From: CAZLPZ01 sp964607245
GTDB lineage: Bacteria; Pseudomonadota; Alphaproteobacteria; Micavibrionales; Micavibrionaceae
Length of the DNA: 64,000 bases
Assembly: GCA_964607245.1 (NCBI GenBank)
Contig: CAZSIB010000001.1
Span: 1-64,000, forward strand
Direction of reading: 5' to 3'
Shown here piece by piece: positions 24,513 to 33,140 of this stretch. Below the pieces are notes generated by a model, which saw nothing but the letters and a program-made list of their open reading frames with translations, was not told where the DNA came from and did no database searches. The translations under genes and the position numbers were made by a program. Each line of letters opens with the position of its first letter. Position 1 is the stretch's first letter.

Positions 24513-26030
24513 ATGGATCTGACACGTTTATATACAAAGGCTGTAGGGCTGGCCCAGGGTTATACCGGATCGGAGAAAAGTTACCGTGCTTTTCTGGTGG
24601 CGGCGATCAAGTATGAGGATGCCGGGGGTGATGTTTCAAACATCAATCATCTTCTGGATACGGCAGAGCAGGCCTTTTGGGATCATGCGAAAGATGACGG
24701 TCTTCCAGGATTTTTAGACAAATTACAACATGGCGGGGCCAAGGTCTTTCGGCACGGTGCGGTTTTTATCCGGCCTGATCCAGCAGGACCAAAAGGAATA
24801 TTGCCAGGAGAGGGTGATTTTACGCCAGCGCTTGAGGCACCGCGGTTACAAAACGTGATCCGAGCGCTTCGGTCCATCGATATTCTCTTTGATGATTTGG
24901 TTTTGGATGTCGGTACGGTTGGTACAAATCAAATGCGCCGATCCCCCTATATCATCGTGACGATCCCGCGGCTGAACGCCCAAATTGCGGTGGCGAACCA
25001 AGAAGACGAGGCGTTGTTTATCGCGAATCCGGCGATGTCATTTATGAACTGGACATTGTTTGAAAAACCAATGGCGGGGGTTGCCGGAGGTTTGTTTGAG
25101 CATGTGACGCGCGTGACACATGCCGGAAACTGGGAAAATAGATTACGGGGTGCTGTATTGGGGGCCTGTGATGCGCCGGGCCCAAAGGTGAATGTGGATG
25201 GGTATGTCAAGGCGCATCGAAAATCGAAATATCCCTTGACGGATGCGATGGTGGCGCGAATGGGGCGGATGTACCGGGATGAACATCCGAAGAAACAATA
25301 TCCAACGACGGCCTCTGGGAGCGTTCCCCATCATATTGTGGTGGCGGTAACAGGGGACCCGAATTGGCAGGAAGAAACGTGGGGGGCTTTTGATGCTGCG
25401 GGACGAACAAGGATTCGTGGTTTGACGCAAAGTTTAAGAAAAATACTCGAATTCCACGGGTGCCATTATAATTTGACGGATGCGATGGTGGCGCGGATGG
25501 GGCGGATGTACCGGAATGAACATCCGGAGAAACAATATCCAACGGAAAATTCTGGTGTCATTCTCCATCATATTGTGGTGGCGGTGACGGGGGATCCGAA
25601 TTGGCAGGAAGAGACGTGGAGGGCTGTTGATTCGGCAGGGAAGCAAAAATTGCGTGGTCTGACGCGAAGCTTGTCTCAGACGCTTCAATCCCATGGGTAT
25701 CATTACAATCTGACGGATGCGATGGTGGCGCGAATGGGGCGGATGTACCGGGATGAACATCCGAAGAAACAATATCCAACGACGGCCTCTGGGAGCGTTC
25801 CCCATCATATTGTGGTGGCGGTGACGGGGGATCCGAATTGGCAGGAAGAGACGTGGAGGGCTGTTGATTCGGCAGGGCAGAATAAACGTCGTGGTCTGAC
25901 GCAAAGTTTAAGCAAAATCTTTGATGCGCATGATCCAGACCGGAGGAAGAAATCGGTCATGTCCGGTTCGGATCAGGGGGTGGGACCAGGGATACCCGAC
26001 ACGACGGCCCTCGCCCCAGGAATGGGATGA
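24513..26030 (+). CDS. Protein with three tandem 79-residue repeats, function unknown
   Basis: A 505-residue soluble protein without signal or membrane segments. Residues 1-235 are unique, with a mixed alpha/beta look (VLDVGTVGTNQMRRSPYIIV, RLNAQIAVANQEDEALFI). Residues about 242-478 are three tandem 79-residue repeats, each reading LTDAMVARMGRMYR, then K-x-YPT-x-x-SG-x-V, an insert TGDPNWQEETW, RAVD-x-AG, RGLT-x-SL and a closing helix. The layout YPT-SG ... ETW-x-x-VD ... RGL-x-x-SL resembles, from memory, an uncharacterised repeat common in planctomycete proteins; I could not check this. The basic C-terminus follows the repeats. DNA identity between copies is very high, implying recent duplication. 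DNA or RNA binding is a guess from basic helices. Single gene with its own promoter. Confidence 0.8.
   Translation: MDLTRLYTKAVGLAQGYTGSEKSYRAFLVAAIKYEDAGGDVSNINHLLDTAEQAFWDHAKDDGLPGFLDKLQHGGAKVFRHGAVFIRPDPAGPKGILPGEGDFTPALEAPRLQNVIRALRSIDILFDDLVLDVGTVGTNQMRRSPYIIVTIPRLNAQIAVANQEDEALFIANPAMSFMNWTLFEKPMAGVAGGLFEHVTRVTHAGNWENRLRGAVLGACDAPGPKVNVDGYVKAHRKSKYPLTDAMVARMGRMYRDEHPKKQYPTTASGSVPHHIVVAVTGDPNWQEETWGAFDAAGRTRIRGLTQSLRKILEFHGCHYNLTDAMVARMGRMYRNEHPEKQYPTENSGVILHHIVVAVTGDPNWQEETWRAVDSAGKQKLRGLTRSLSQTLQSHGYHYNLTDAMVARMGRMYRDEHPKKQYPTTASGSVPHHIVVAVTGDPNWQEETWRAVDSAGQNKRRGLTQSLSKIFDAHDPDRRKKSVMSGSDQGVGPGIPDTTALAPGMG
25236..25946 (+). repeat. Three tandem 237-bp coding repeats
   Basis: Units at 25236-25472, 25473-25709 and 25710-25946, all exactly 237 bp and in frame. 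Unit 3 equals unit 1 over its first ~112 bases apart from the first base, then equals unit 2 for the next ~57 bases, then again resembles unit 1 (GACGCAAAGTTTAAG). The last 20 codons of unit 3 diverge. Confidence 0.95.
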
Positions 26031-26073
26031 AACTTTGGGCCTGATTTTATTATTTTCCTGCCTTTTTCGCCCT

Positions 26074-26101
26074 CTTGCAATTCGGGGCGCAATCGTATAA
26101 A
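26074..26101 (+). promoter_or_regulatory. Predicted promoter of tRNA-Gly
   Basis: CTTGCA (26074-26079), 16 bases, TATAAA (26096-26101), ending 20 bases before the tRNA 5' end. Confidence 0.5.
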
Positions 26102-26121
26102 ACACCCTTCACATTTGGTGC

Positions 26122-26196
26122 GCGGGTGTAGCTCAGGGGTAGAGCGCAACCTTGCCAAGGTTGATGTCGAGAGTTCGAATCTCTTCACCCGCTCCA
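26122..26196 (+). tRNA. tRNA-Gly (anticodon GCC)
   Basis: Complete 75-base cloverleaf with encoded CCA. Acceptor GCGGGTG pairs with CACCCGC, D arm GCTC/GAGC, anticodon loop TTGCCAA giving GCC (26154-26156), T arm with GTTCGAAT. No terminator is obvious just after it. Confidence 0.98.
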
Positions 26197-26281
26197 ATTT
26201 CCCCGCCCAGTCTAAATAAATACATAATATAAACACTGCCTGCGGTGTGCGCTAACTCTGTGCGTTTTTTGGATTTTAAGC

Positions 26282-26424
26282 AAAAAAAAACACCGGGCTT
26301 GCGCCCGGCGAGTTGAACAGGGAGGTTTCACGTCTAGAAGACGCAAGGGTCATGGACCCTCAATCAATGACTGAACATTGATTTTGTTAGGATAGTTGAG
26401 TCGGAGCAGAATATAAAGATTAAT
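26282..26424 (-). ncRNA. Candidate four-stem small RNA opposite to glyQ
   Basis: A minus-strand promoter (26431-26459) and a strong terminator define a transcript of about 143 bases. In order it holds four perfect hairpins: AATCAATG/CATTGATT (26362-26383), AGGGTC/GACCCT (26346-26360), CGTCT/AGACG (26331-26343) and the terminator stem CCGGGC/GCCCGG (26293-26308) followed by nine Us (26282-26290). Between stems three and four is an unpaired AAACCTCCCTGTT, complementary to SD sequences, a usual feature of alphaproteobacterial base-pairing RNAs. A 25-codon frame starting ATG at about 26354 also crosses the terminator stem, but has no SD. I do not recognise a named RNA. Confidence 0.7.
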
Positions 26425-26430
26425 TTTCGG

Positions 26431-26459
26431 GGTATAGATATGCAGAATTTGCATGACAA
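26431..26459 (-). promoter_or_regulatory. Sigma-70 promoter of the small-RNA candidate
   Basis: Minus-strand TTGTCA (26454-26459), exactly 17 bases, TATACC (26431-26436). The rest of the gap up to glyQ (26460-26662) shows no gene or terminator. Confidence 0.65.
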
Positions 26460-26662
26460 GACCTGAGTGAATCGAAATATGGCTACGATTCTTGCAAAAT
26501 ACTAGTATTTATATTTCAAGAATACAGAGGATGGGCGAAGAATTTCGCCTGATTTTATAAGAGTTTCCTTGAAAAATAATCCGTTTTTCGCTAGTGCTGA
26601 TGCGGGCAGGGGGATAAAAGACAAACCCTTCGGCGCAGATTGAACACGGTAATGGTATAAAT

Positions 26663-27532
26663 ATGTCAAAAATAACATCTTTTCAGGGGCTAATCCTTGC
26701 GCTTCAAGCCTATTGGGCCGCGCAGGGATGTGTGATTCTCCAACCCTATGATGTTGAAATGGGGGCAGGGACGTTCCACCCGGCAACGGTCCTTCGTGCG
26801 CTGGGGGACAAGCCGTGGCGCGCGGCCTATGTTCAGCCCTCGCGGCGGCCAACCGATGGTCGTTACGGCCAGAACCCGAACCGTTTGCAAATGCATCACC
26901 AGTTCCAAGTGATCATCAAGCCCTCGCCGCAAAATTCACAAGAGCTTTATTTAAACAGTTTGCTGGCGATTGGGATCGACCCCCATCAACATGATTTGCG
27001 CTTTGTCGAAGATGACTGGGAAAGTCCGACGCTGGGCGCCTGGGGTCTGGGGTGGGAAGTGTGGTGCGACGGGATGGAAATCTCGCAGTACACCTATTTT
27101 CAACAGGTGGGGGGGATTGATTGCGATCCCGTGTCGCTTGAACTGACCTATGGGCTTGAACGCTTGGCCATGTATGTGCTCGACATCGATAACGTGTATG
27201 ATCTGCCGTACAATGATGCCGGGTTCAAATATGGCGATGTGTATTTAATGAACGAACAGCAAATGTCGGCGTATAATTTCGAACATGCCGATGTCCCGCA
27301 ACTTGTAGAGCAATTTGTGTTTGCCGAAAAATCATGCCGCCAGTTGTTGGATTCGAAACTGGCGCTTCCGGCCTATGAGCAATGCCTGAAGGCGTCGCAT
27401 ACGTTTAATTTGCTCGATTCCCGTGGGGCCATCAGTGTTTTGGAACGTCAGGGGTATATTGGCCGCGTGCGGGGGCTTGCGCGCGCGTGCTGTGACGTTT
27501 GGGCAGAAAATATTGCGGCCGCCGCGCATTGA
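26663..27532 (+). CDS. glyQ: Glycyl-tRNA synthetase alpha subunit
   Basis: A 289-residue class II synthetase subunit. Start MSKITSFQGLILALQAYWAA; then CVILQPYDVEMGAGTFHPAT (motif 1 region), PSRRPTDGRYGQNPNR (motif 2 loop) and GLGWEVWCDGMEISQYTYFQ. With GlyS it forms the alpha2beta2 bacterial enzyme that charges tRNA-Gly; a tRNA-Gly gene lies 470 bases upstream. Length matches the family. Confidence 0.98.
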   Translation: MSKITSFQGLILALQAYWAAQGCVILQPYDVEMGAGTFHPATVLRALGDKPWRAAYVQPSRRPTDGRYGQNPNRLQMHHQFQVIIKPSPQNSQELYLNSLLAIGIDPHQHDLRFVEDDWESPTLGAWGLGWEVWCDGMEISQYTYFQQVGGIDCDPVSLELTYGLERLAMYVLDIDNVYDLPYNDAGFKYGDVYLMNEQQMSAYNFEHADVPQLVEQFVFAEKSCRQLLDSKLALPAYEQCLKASHTFNLLDSRGAISVLERQGYIGRVRGLARACCDVWAENIAAAAH

Positions 27533-27541
27533 AAGTGATGA

Positions 27542-29605
27542 ATGATGTCTGAATTATTGATCGAAATTTTTTCTGAAGAAATTCCCGCGCGGATGCAGGA
27601 AAATGCCGCGCAGGGGTTTATGACTCTGATCACTGCAGGGCTTGAAAAAGCGGGGTTGTCATTTACAGGGGCGGAATGTTTTTCAACGCCGCGTCGGTTG
27701 AGCGTTTGTATTAACGGCATTCCGTCCGCCCGCGCGGCCTCGATTGAAGAAATAAAGGGGCCGCGTGTGGATGCCGCAGACGCCGCGATTGCTGGGTTTT
27801 TGAAAAAAAATGGGCTGACATCGCGTGATTCGTGTGTGGTCAAAAATATTGACGACGTGTCTTATTACATTGCGCAAAAGAAAAGCGCCGGTGGCCAAAC
27901 GATTGATCAATTGGGGGCAATCATTGAATCGGCACTTTCGAATATGGCCTGGCCCAAATCCATGCGTTGGGGGACAAGCCGGATGCGCTGGGTGCGGCCG
28001 CTGCACAATGTTCTTGCACTTTATAATGGGGCGGTGATCCCCGGCGGTGTGTCGTTATCCGAAACCCAGCGATTGACGTTTAACAACGAGACCTGGGGGC
28101 ATCGTTTTTTAAGTGATGGCCGTCCGATTGTGGTTAAAAACTTTTCGGATTATCAGGAAAAACTATATGCGGCGTCGGTGATTTTATCGCCTGTGACAAG
28201 GCGCGAAAAAATCTGGAAAGATGTTCAGGCCTGCGCCGCGGCGCAAGGTTTTTCGGTGAAAGAAGATCCGAAACTCCTGAACGAAGTCACTGGGTTGGTG
28301 GAATGGCCTGTACCGTTTATGGGGGCATTTGATGAGGAATTTTTATCGATCCCGGCAGAAGTGATTTCGACATCGATGCGGGAGCATCAACGGTATTTTT
28401 CAGTCTTGGGCCCTAACGGAAAATTGATTAATCGCTTTATTTGTGTCGCGAATATTGCCCCGAATGACAATGGGCGGACGATCATCTATGGCAACGAAAA
28501 AGTTTTGCGGGCGCGGCTCTCGGATGCACGGTTCTTTTGGGAACTCGATCAAAAGACAAAACTTGCTGATCTTTTGCCGCGCCTGGAAGGTATTCGTTTT
28601 CATGAAAAATTGGGGACTGTTGCCGAAAAATCAAAACGTATCGAATCCTTGGCGTGCCATATTGCGGATCAGATTGGGGCCTCGCCGGATCGTGCTGCGC
28701 GGGCGGGATTACTTTCCAAGGCGGATCTTGTGACCGGGATGGTCCGTGAATTCCCGGAACTTCAAGGCGTCATGGGTGGATATTATGCGCGTCTGTCAGG
28801 TGAAGGTGATGATGTTGCAGAGGCGATATCGACCCATTATGCGCCGGTAGGGCCGCATGATCGTTGCCCGCGCGCGCCGGTTTCTGTTGCGGTTGCGATG
28901 GCCGATAAAATCGATACGCTTGTCGGGTTTTTTAGTATTGGCGAAAAGCCCACGGGGAATAAAGACCCGTTTGCGTTGCGTCGGGCGGCGCTGTCGGTTA
29001 TTCGCTTGATCCTTGAAAATGATTTGTCGCTTGATTTGCAAACCCTTTTAAAGACCGCAAATTTGGCGTATCAAAAATCGGACATTCCGGCCGGACTTCT
29101 TGATTTTATTCGGGATCGTTTTCGAGTTACGCTCATTGACGCGGGCTTTTCACACAAAGTGATTGATGCAGTATTTGCCGCCGTTCCGTTTACGGATTTG
29201 CGCATGATCCGTATGCGGATTGTCGATTTGTCGGGCTTTATGGGCACGACGGAGGGGCAGGCCGTATTGGCCGCGATGAAACGCGCGGGCAATATTTTAG
29301 ATGCGGCTAAAATAACGGCGCCGTTCCCGGAACGTCGAATGGATTTACTTCGTTTGCCTGAAGAAAAAATGTTGGACGAGGCCATTCAGGCGCGGACCGC
29401 GGCGTACACCCAGGCCTTGAAAACACATGATCACGCCAAGGCGTTTTTGTTGCTCCATGAGATCGCGCCCTGCTTGCAGAAATTTTTTGATGGCGTCATG
29501 GTGATGGATCAAGAGATTGAGGTGCGACATAACCGTCTGGCGCTTGTGGCGTTGGCCCACCAGTTATTCGCGCAAATTGCGGATGCGCGGGTTCTCAGCG
29601 CATAG
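27542..29605 (+). CDS. glyS: Glycyl-tRNA synthetase beta subunit
   Basis: A 687-residue beta subunit beginning SELLIEIFSEEIPARMQ, with WPKSMRWGTSRMRWVRPLHN, the HD-like region around GGYYARLSGEGDDVAEAISTHY, and a C-terminal anticodon-binding helical domain ending NRLALVALAHQLFAQIAD. It lies 9 bases after glyQ in one operon. ATG at 27542 or 27545. Confidence 0.98.
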   Translation: MMSELLIEIFSEEIPARMQENAAQGFMTLITAGLEKAGLSFTGAECFSTPRRLSVCINGIPSARAASIEEIKGPRVDAADAAIAGFLKKNGLTSRDSCVVKNIDDVSYYIAQKKSAGGQTIDQLGAIIESALSNMAWPKSMRWGTSRMRWVRPLHNVLALYNGAVIPGGVSLSETQRLTFNNETWGHRFLSDGRPIVVKNFSDYQEKLYAASVILSPVTRREKIWKDVQACAAAQGFSVKEDPKLLNEVTGLVEWPVPFMGAFDEEFLSIPAEVISTSMREHQRYFSVLGPNGKLINRFICVANIAPNDNGRTIIYGNEKVLRARLSDARFFWELDQKTKLADLLPRLEGIRFHEKLGTVAEKSKRIESLACHIADQIGASPDRAARAGLLSKADLVTGMVREFPELQGVMGGYYARLSGEGDDVAEAISTHYAPVGPHDRCPRAPVSVAVAMADKIDTLVGFFSIGEKPTGNKDPFALRRAALSVIRLILENDLSLDLQTLLKTANLAYQKSDIPAGLLDFIRDRFRVTLIDAGFSHKVIDAVFAAVPFTDLRMIRMRIVDLSGFMGTTEGQAVLAAMKRAGNILDAAKITAPFPERRMDLLRLPEEKMLDEAIQARTAAYTQALKTHDHAKAFLLLHEIAPCLQKFFDGVMVMDQEIEVRHNRLALVALAHQLFAQIADARVLSA

Positions 29606-29607
29606 AT

Positions 29608-30321
29608 TTACATTGCCAATTGGAATATAGGGTCGTTTTTGGCGGGCTTTTTCGGGTCGATTGAAATTGGGGGCGGTTCAATCGGTGCGCCGTTTAGCCC
29701 CGCAAGGTCAGAAAATGACTTTTGTGTTGGGTCCGAAAAATCCGTTCCCACTGTTGTCGACACGTAATTGGGTGCCGTATTGGGGCGGTGTGTTTCAATA
29801 GCGGCAAGCGGGTTGGCATGCGTTCCGGCCGCAACGTCAGCAAAACTCCGCTTGGCGTAGTTGATATCTGGGGCAAGAATCGGTGTATCCGCTCGCACTG
29901 TATCTGTTGCCTTTGCGACCGAACCGGTGGTTGGAATACGACTACAACTCAAGCCTTCGTCAACATACATCGGTGATTGGTCATCGGGGTCGTAAACAAT
30001 CGCCCCTGTATCTATCATTTTATTTCGCGACGACGGTGTGGTCAGAAAATCATCCTCAGGATGCGCGGCTGCTTCAACGGCATCCATGATGACATGCCGA
30101 ACAATATCTTCTTGATCGTCATTCCGTTGTTGTTCCGCGCGTGTTTCTTCTTCGGATGGGCCATAGGTCAACGGATCGTCGGCATCATGCCGGGCGGCGG
30201 CATTACGACCATGCAAAACACTAGGGTCCAGCGCCGGAGCTCCATGCGCGATACGAGTGGGGTTTGCGCGGAGGCTGCGGACCTGGCGGCGTTCATCATC
30301 GGTGTATGAATTTCGTGTCAT
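29608..30321 (-). CDS. Hypothetical low-complexity acidic protein
   Basis: A 237-residue protein with no signal, membrane segment or recognisable domain. It is rich in Asp, Ala, Pro and Thr and looks largely disordered; residues about 55-90 (EETRAEQQRNDDQEDIVRHV) may form one helix. Codon use resembles the neighbours. It is convergent with glyS (stops 2 bases apart) and divergent from the SUF operon. No function can be proposed. Confidence 0.65.
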   Translation of the reverse strand: MTRNSYTDDERRQVRSLRANPTRIAHGAPALDPSVLHGRNAAARHDADDPLTYGPSEEETRAEQQRNDDQEDIVRHVIMDAVEAAAHPEDDFLTTPSSRNKMIDTGAIVYDPDDQSPMYVDEGLSCSRIPTTGSVAKATDTVRADTPILAPDINYAKRSFADVAAGTHANPLAAIETHRPNTAPNYVSTTVGTDFSDPTQKSFSDLAGLNGAPIEPPPISIDPKKPAKNDPIFQLAM

Positions 30322-30492
30322 GCTTTCAGTGTAACAAAGATGATACCCAAAAAGAAAGAAATTTTTTACGAAATACTTTATTAATTTAGGCCTATAATCC
30401 TTTACTTTCTGAAGAACCCCTTGATAAATTTGAGAAAAGGGGGCATTTTAGGATCGAAAATAAGTACTTGGATCGTCCGGATTAAAAATATC

Positions 30493-30942
30493 ATGATTCG
30501 CCTCTCACGCCTGACCGATTATGCCATTGTCATTGTTGCGGAACTCTCGCGTCAGCCAGGGCAGTTATTGGCGGCAACCGAACTCTCGGCCAAGACGAAG
30601 ATCCCCGAACCCACTGTTGCCAAGGTGCTTAAAATTTTGGCGCGGGCGCAAGTGTTGCAATCGGCGCGTGGCGTGAACGGGGGCTACGTCATCATGCGGG
30701 CGCTGTCCGATATTTCTGTGGGCGAGTTGATTGAGGCGATGAACGGCCCTATTTCCCTGACCGAATGTGTGGGTGAAGAAAGCAGTGATTGCCTGATTGC
30801 GGATAGTTGTTTACTCCGTGGCCGCTGGCAACCGGTCAACGCAGCGATCCGCGTTGCATTTTCAAGCGTTAAATTGTCGGATATGATTCGTACCGAATGC
30901 GCCGGATGCACGATGCACTCCCAGGAACAAAAGGCATTATAG
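30493..30942 (+). CDS. Rrf2-family Fe-S-sensing regulator of the SUF operon
   Basis: A 149-residue Rrf2 protein starting MIRLSRLTDYAIVIVAEL. Winged HTH about 25-65 (KIPEPTVAKVLKILA, then wing RGVNGGYVI). Three cysteines C92, C100 and C106 are placed like the cluster ligands of IscR. It lies 6 bases before sufB, so it most likely senses an Fe-S cluster and controls this operon. A TATAAT hexamer at 30393-30398 may be the promoter, though no good -35 is seen. The ATG at 30493 gives the family N-terminus; a longer frame upstream does not. Confidence 0.92.
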   Translation: MIRLSRLTDYAIVIVAELSRQPGQLLAATELSAKTKIPEPTVAKVLKILARAQVLQSARGVNGGYVIMRALSDISVGELIEAMNGPISLTECVGEESSDCLIADSCLLRGRWQPVNAAIRVAFSSVKLSDMIRTECAGCTMHSQEQKAL

Positions 30943-30948
30943 ACAAAA

Positions 30949-32394
30949 ATGGTCGATGTCCGCACACGCGAAACTGTCGAGAATCTCGCAACCTATCAGG
31001 CCGGATTTTCAACCGATATTGAATCGGATCGTGCCCCAAAGGGCCTGTCCGAGGAAATCGTGCGTTTTATTTCTGCCAAGAAAAACGAACCCGAATGGCT
31101 TCTTCATCAACGGCTCCGTGCCTTTGCGCATTGGCAAAAAATGCCGGAACCGACCTGGGCAAAGTTATCGTTCCCGCCGATTTCTTACCAAGATGCGTAT
31201 TATTATGCGGCACCCAAGACAACGCCCGGGCCAAAATCACTGGATGAAGTGGATCCACGGTTACTTGAAACGTATGAAAAATTGGGCGTTCCATTAAAAG
31301 AGCGCGCGATTTTGGCAGGGGTTGCGGTGGATGCTGTCTTTGATAGCGTATCGGTGGCAACGACATTTCGAGAAGAGCTTAAAAAAGCAGGCGTCATTTT
31401 TTGTTCAATATCGGACGCGGTCAAGGAACATCCAGATTTGGTTCAAAAATATTTAGGATCCGTTGTCCCGTTTCATGATAATAAATTTGCCTGTTTAAAT
31501 GCGGCCGTGTTTACCGATGGATCGTTTGTATATATTCCACCCGGTGTCCGTTGCCCCATGGAACTCTCGACATATTTTCGGATCAATGAAAAAAAAACAG
31601 GTCAGTTTGAACGAACTTTGATCATTGCGGATCAGGGTTCTTATGTGTCGTATCTTGAGGGATGTACGGCGCCCATGCGCGATGAGACGCAACTGCATGC
31701 CGCGGTGGTTGAGCTTGTCGCGCTTGATGATGCAGAAATTAAATACTCAACCGTCCAAAATTGGTATCCGGGGGATGAGAACGGGAAGGGTGGTATTTAT
31801 AACTTTGTGACCAAGCGCGGTCTTTGTGCTGGTGCGCGGGCAAAAATATCGTGGACACAAATTGAAACAGGATCCGCGATTACTTGGAAATACCCCTCTT
31901 GCGTTCTGCGCGGGGATGATTCCGTGGGTGAGTTTTATTCTGTTGCGATCACACATCATCATCAGCAGGCCGATACAGGCACAAAAATGATCCACATGGG
32001 CGAGCGCACGCGGTCGCGCATTGTTGCCAAGGGGATTGCGGCCGGCAAATCACAATCCACCTATCGCGGCCTTGTGAAGATGTTGCCAGGTGCCACGGGG
32101 GCGCGGAATTATACCCAGTGCGACAGTTTATTGATTGGAAAATCATGTGGGGCCCACACATTCCCGACGATCCAAAGTAAAAATGATACCGCGCAAATCG
32201 AACACGAGGCGACAACATCAAAAATTTCTGACGATCAATTATTCTATGCGCAGTCGCGGGGGCTTAATGCCGAAGATTCTGTTGCTTTAGTCGTGAATGG
32301 ATTTTGCCGTGAGGTCATGCAAAACCTGCCGATGGAATTTGCTGTTGAGGCGCAAAAACTAATCGGGGTCAGTTTAGAAGGGAGTGTGGGGTGA
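30949..32394 (+). CDS. sufB: Fe-S cluster assembly scaffold SufB
   Basis: A 481-residue protein of normal length. Conserved text: FVYIPPGVRCPMELSTYFRIN, LEGCTAPMRDETQLHAAVVE, YSTVQNWYPGDENGKGGIYN and SQSTYRGLVKMLPGA, then the C-terminal QLFYAQSRGLNAEDSVALVV. It forms the SufBCD scaffold on which Fe-S clusters are made in the cytoplasm. The stop overlaps sufC by one base. Confidence 0.98.
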   Translation: MVDVRTRETVENLATYQAGFSTDIESDRAPKGLSEEIVRFISAKKNEPEWLLHQRLRAFAHWQKMPEPTWAKLSFPPISYQDAYYYAAPKTTPGPKSLDEVDPRLLETYEKLGVPLKERAILAGVAVDAVFDSVSVATTFREELKKAGVIFCSISDAVKEHPDLVQKYLGSVVPFHDNKFACLNAAVFTDGSFVYIPPGVRCPMELSTYFRINEKKTGQFERTLIIADQGSYVSYLEGCTAPMRDETQLHAAVVELVALDDAEIKYSTVQNWYPGDENGKGGIYNFVTKRGLCAGARAKISWTQIETGSAITWKYPSCVLRGDDSVGEFYSVAITHHHQQADTGTKMIHMGERTRSRIVAKGIAAGKSQSTYRGLVKMLPGATGARNYTQCDSLLIGKSCGAHTFPTIQSKNDTAQIEHEATTSKISDDQLFYAQSRGLNAEDSVALVVNGFCREVMQNLPMEFAVEAQKLIGVSLEGSVG

Positions 32395-33140
32395 TGCTGA
32401 AGATTCATAACCTTTCCGTGGCGGTTGGTGACAAGATTATTTTGAACGAATTTTCATTGGACATCCCCTCCGGTACGGTGCATGCCATTATGGGCCCAAA
32501 TGGGTCAGGAAAATCGACCTTGTCATACACGCTTGCAGGGCGTCCGGGGTATGATGTACGTGGCGGCACTGTATCGTTTTTAGGACAAGATCTTTTGTCG
32601 ATGACGCCGGATGCGCGCGCAGCGGCAGGTTTGTTTTTGGAGTTTCAGTATCCGGTTGAAATCCCCGGTGTGCCGCTGACAACCTTTATCAAAACAGCAT
32701 TGAATGCCATTCGTCGTACGCGTGGAGAAGACGAAATCCCGCCGCTTGATTTTCTGAAACGGCTTAAATCTTGCGCAGACAGATTGGGCATATCGGACGA
32801 TATGTTGAAACGTGGGGTAAATGTGGGCGCATCGGGCGGCGAGAAAAAGCGCAATGATATTTTGCAAATGCAGATGCTGGAACCCCGTTTGTGCATTTTG
32901 GATGAAACGGATTCAGGCCTCGATATTGACGCGTTAAAAATTGTTGCGGACGGTGTAAATTCTTTGCGGGCAGGGAATCGTTCTTTCCTCGTGATTACGC
33001 ATTATCAGCGCTTGCTTGATTATATTCAGCCCGATGTTGTGCATGTGATGGCGGACGGAAAGATTGTCAGATCCGGTGGTCCAGAACTTGCGCTTGATCT
33101 TGAAAAAACAGGCTATACGAACTTGCGCATGGGGGCGTGA
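32394..33140 (+). CDS. sufC: Fe-S cluster assembly ATPase SufC
   Basis: An ABC-type ATPase of 248 residues: Walker A GPNGSGKST (about 38-46), SufC-specific signature GGEKKRNDILQM, Walker B LCILDETDSGLDIDAL and switch His in VITHYQRLL. It drives conformational change of SufB/SufD. ATG at 32394 overlaps the sufB TGA (a GTG one codon earlier is the alternative). Confidence 0.98.
   Translation: MLKIHNLSVAVGDKIILNEFSLDIPSGTVHAIMGPNGSGKSTLSYTLAGRPGYDVRGGTVSFLGQDLLSMTPDARAAAGLFLEFQYPVEIPGVPLTTFIKTALNAIRRTRGEDEIPPLDFLKRLKSCADRLGISDDMLKRGVNVGASGGEKKRNDILQMQMLEPRLCILDETDSGLDIDALKIVADGVNSLRAGNRSFLVITHYQRLLDYIQPDVVHVMADGKIVRSGGPELALDLEKTGYTNLRMGA

Noticed and set aside
26502..26852. Minus-strand frame overlapping the glyQ start
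   Set aside because: Antisense to the conserved glyQ coding sequence, with no SD; the real minus-strand signal is the shorter small-RNA unit at 26282-26424.
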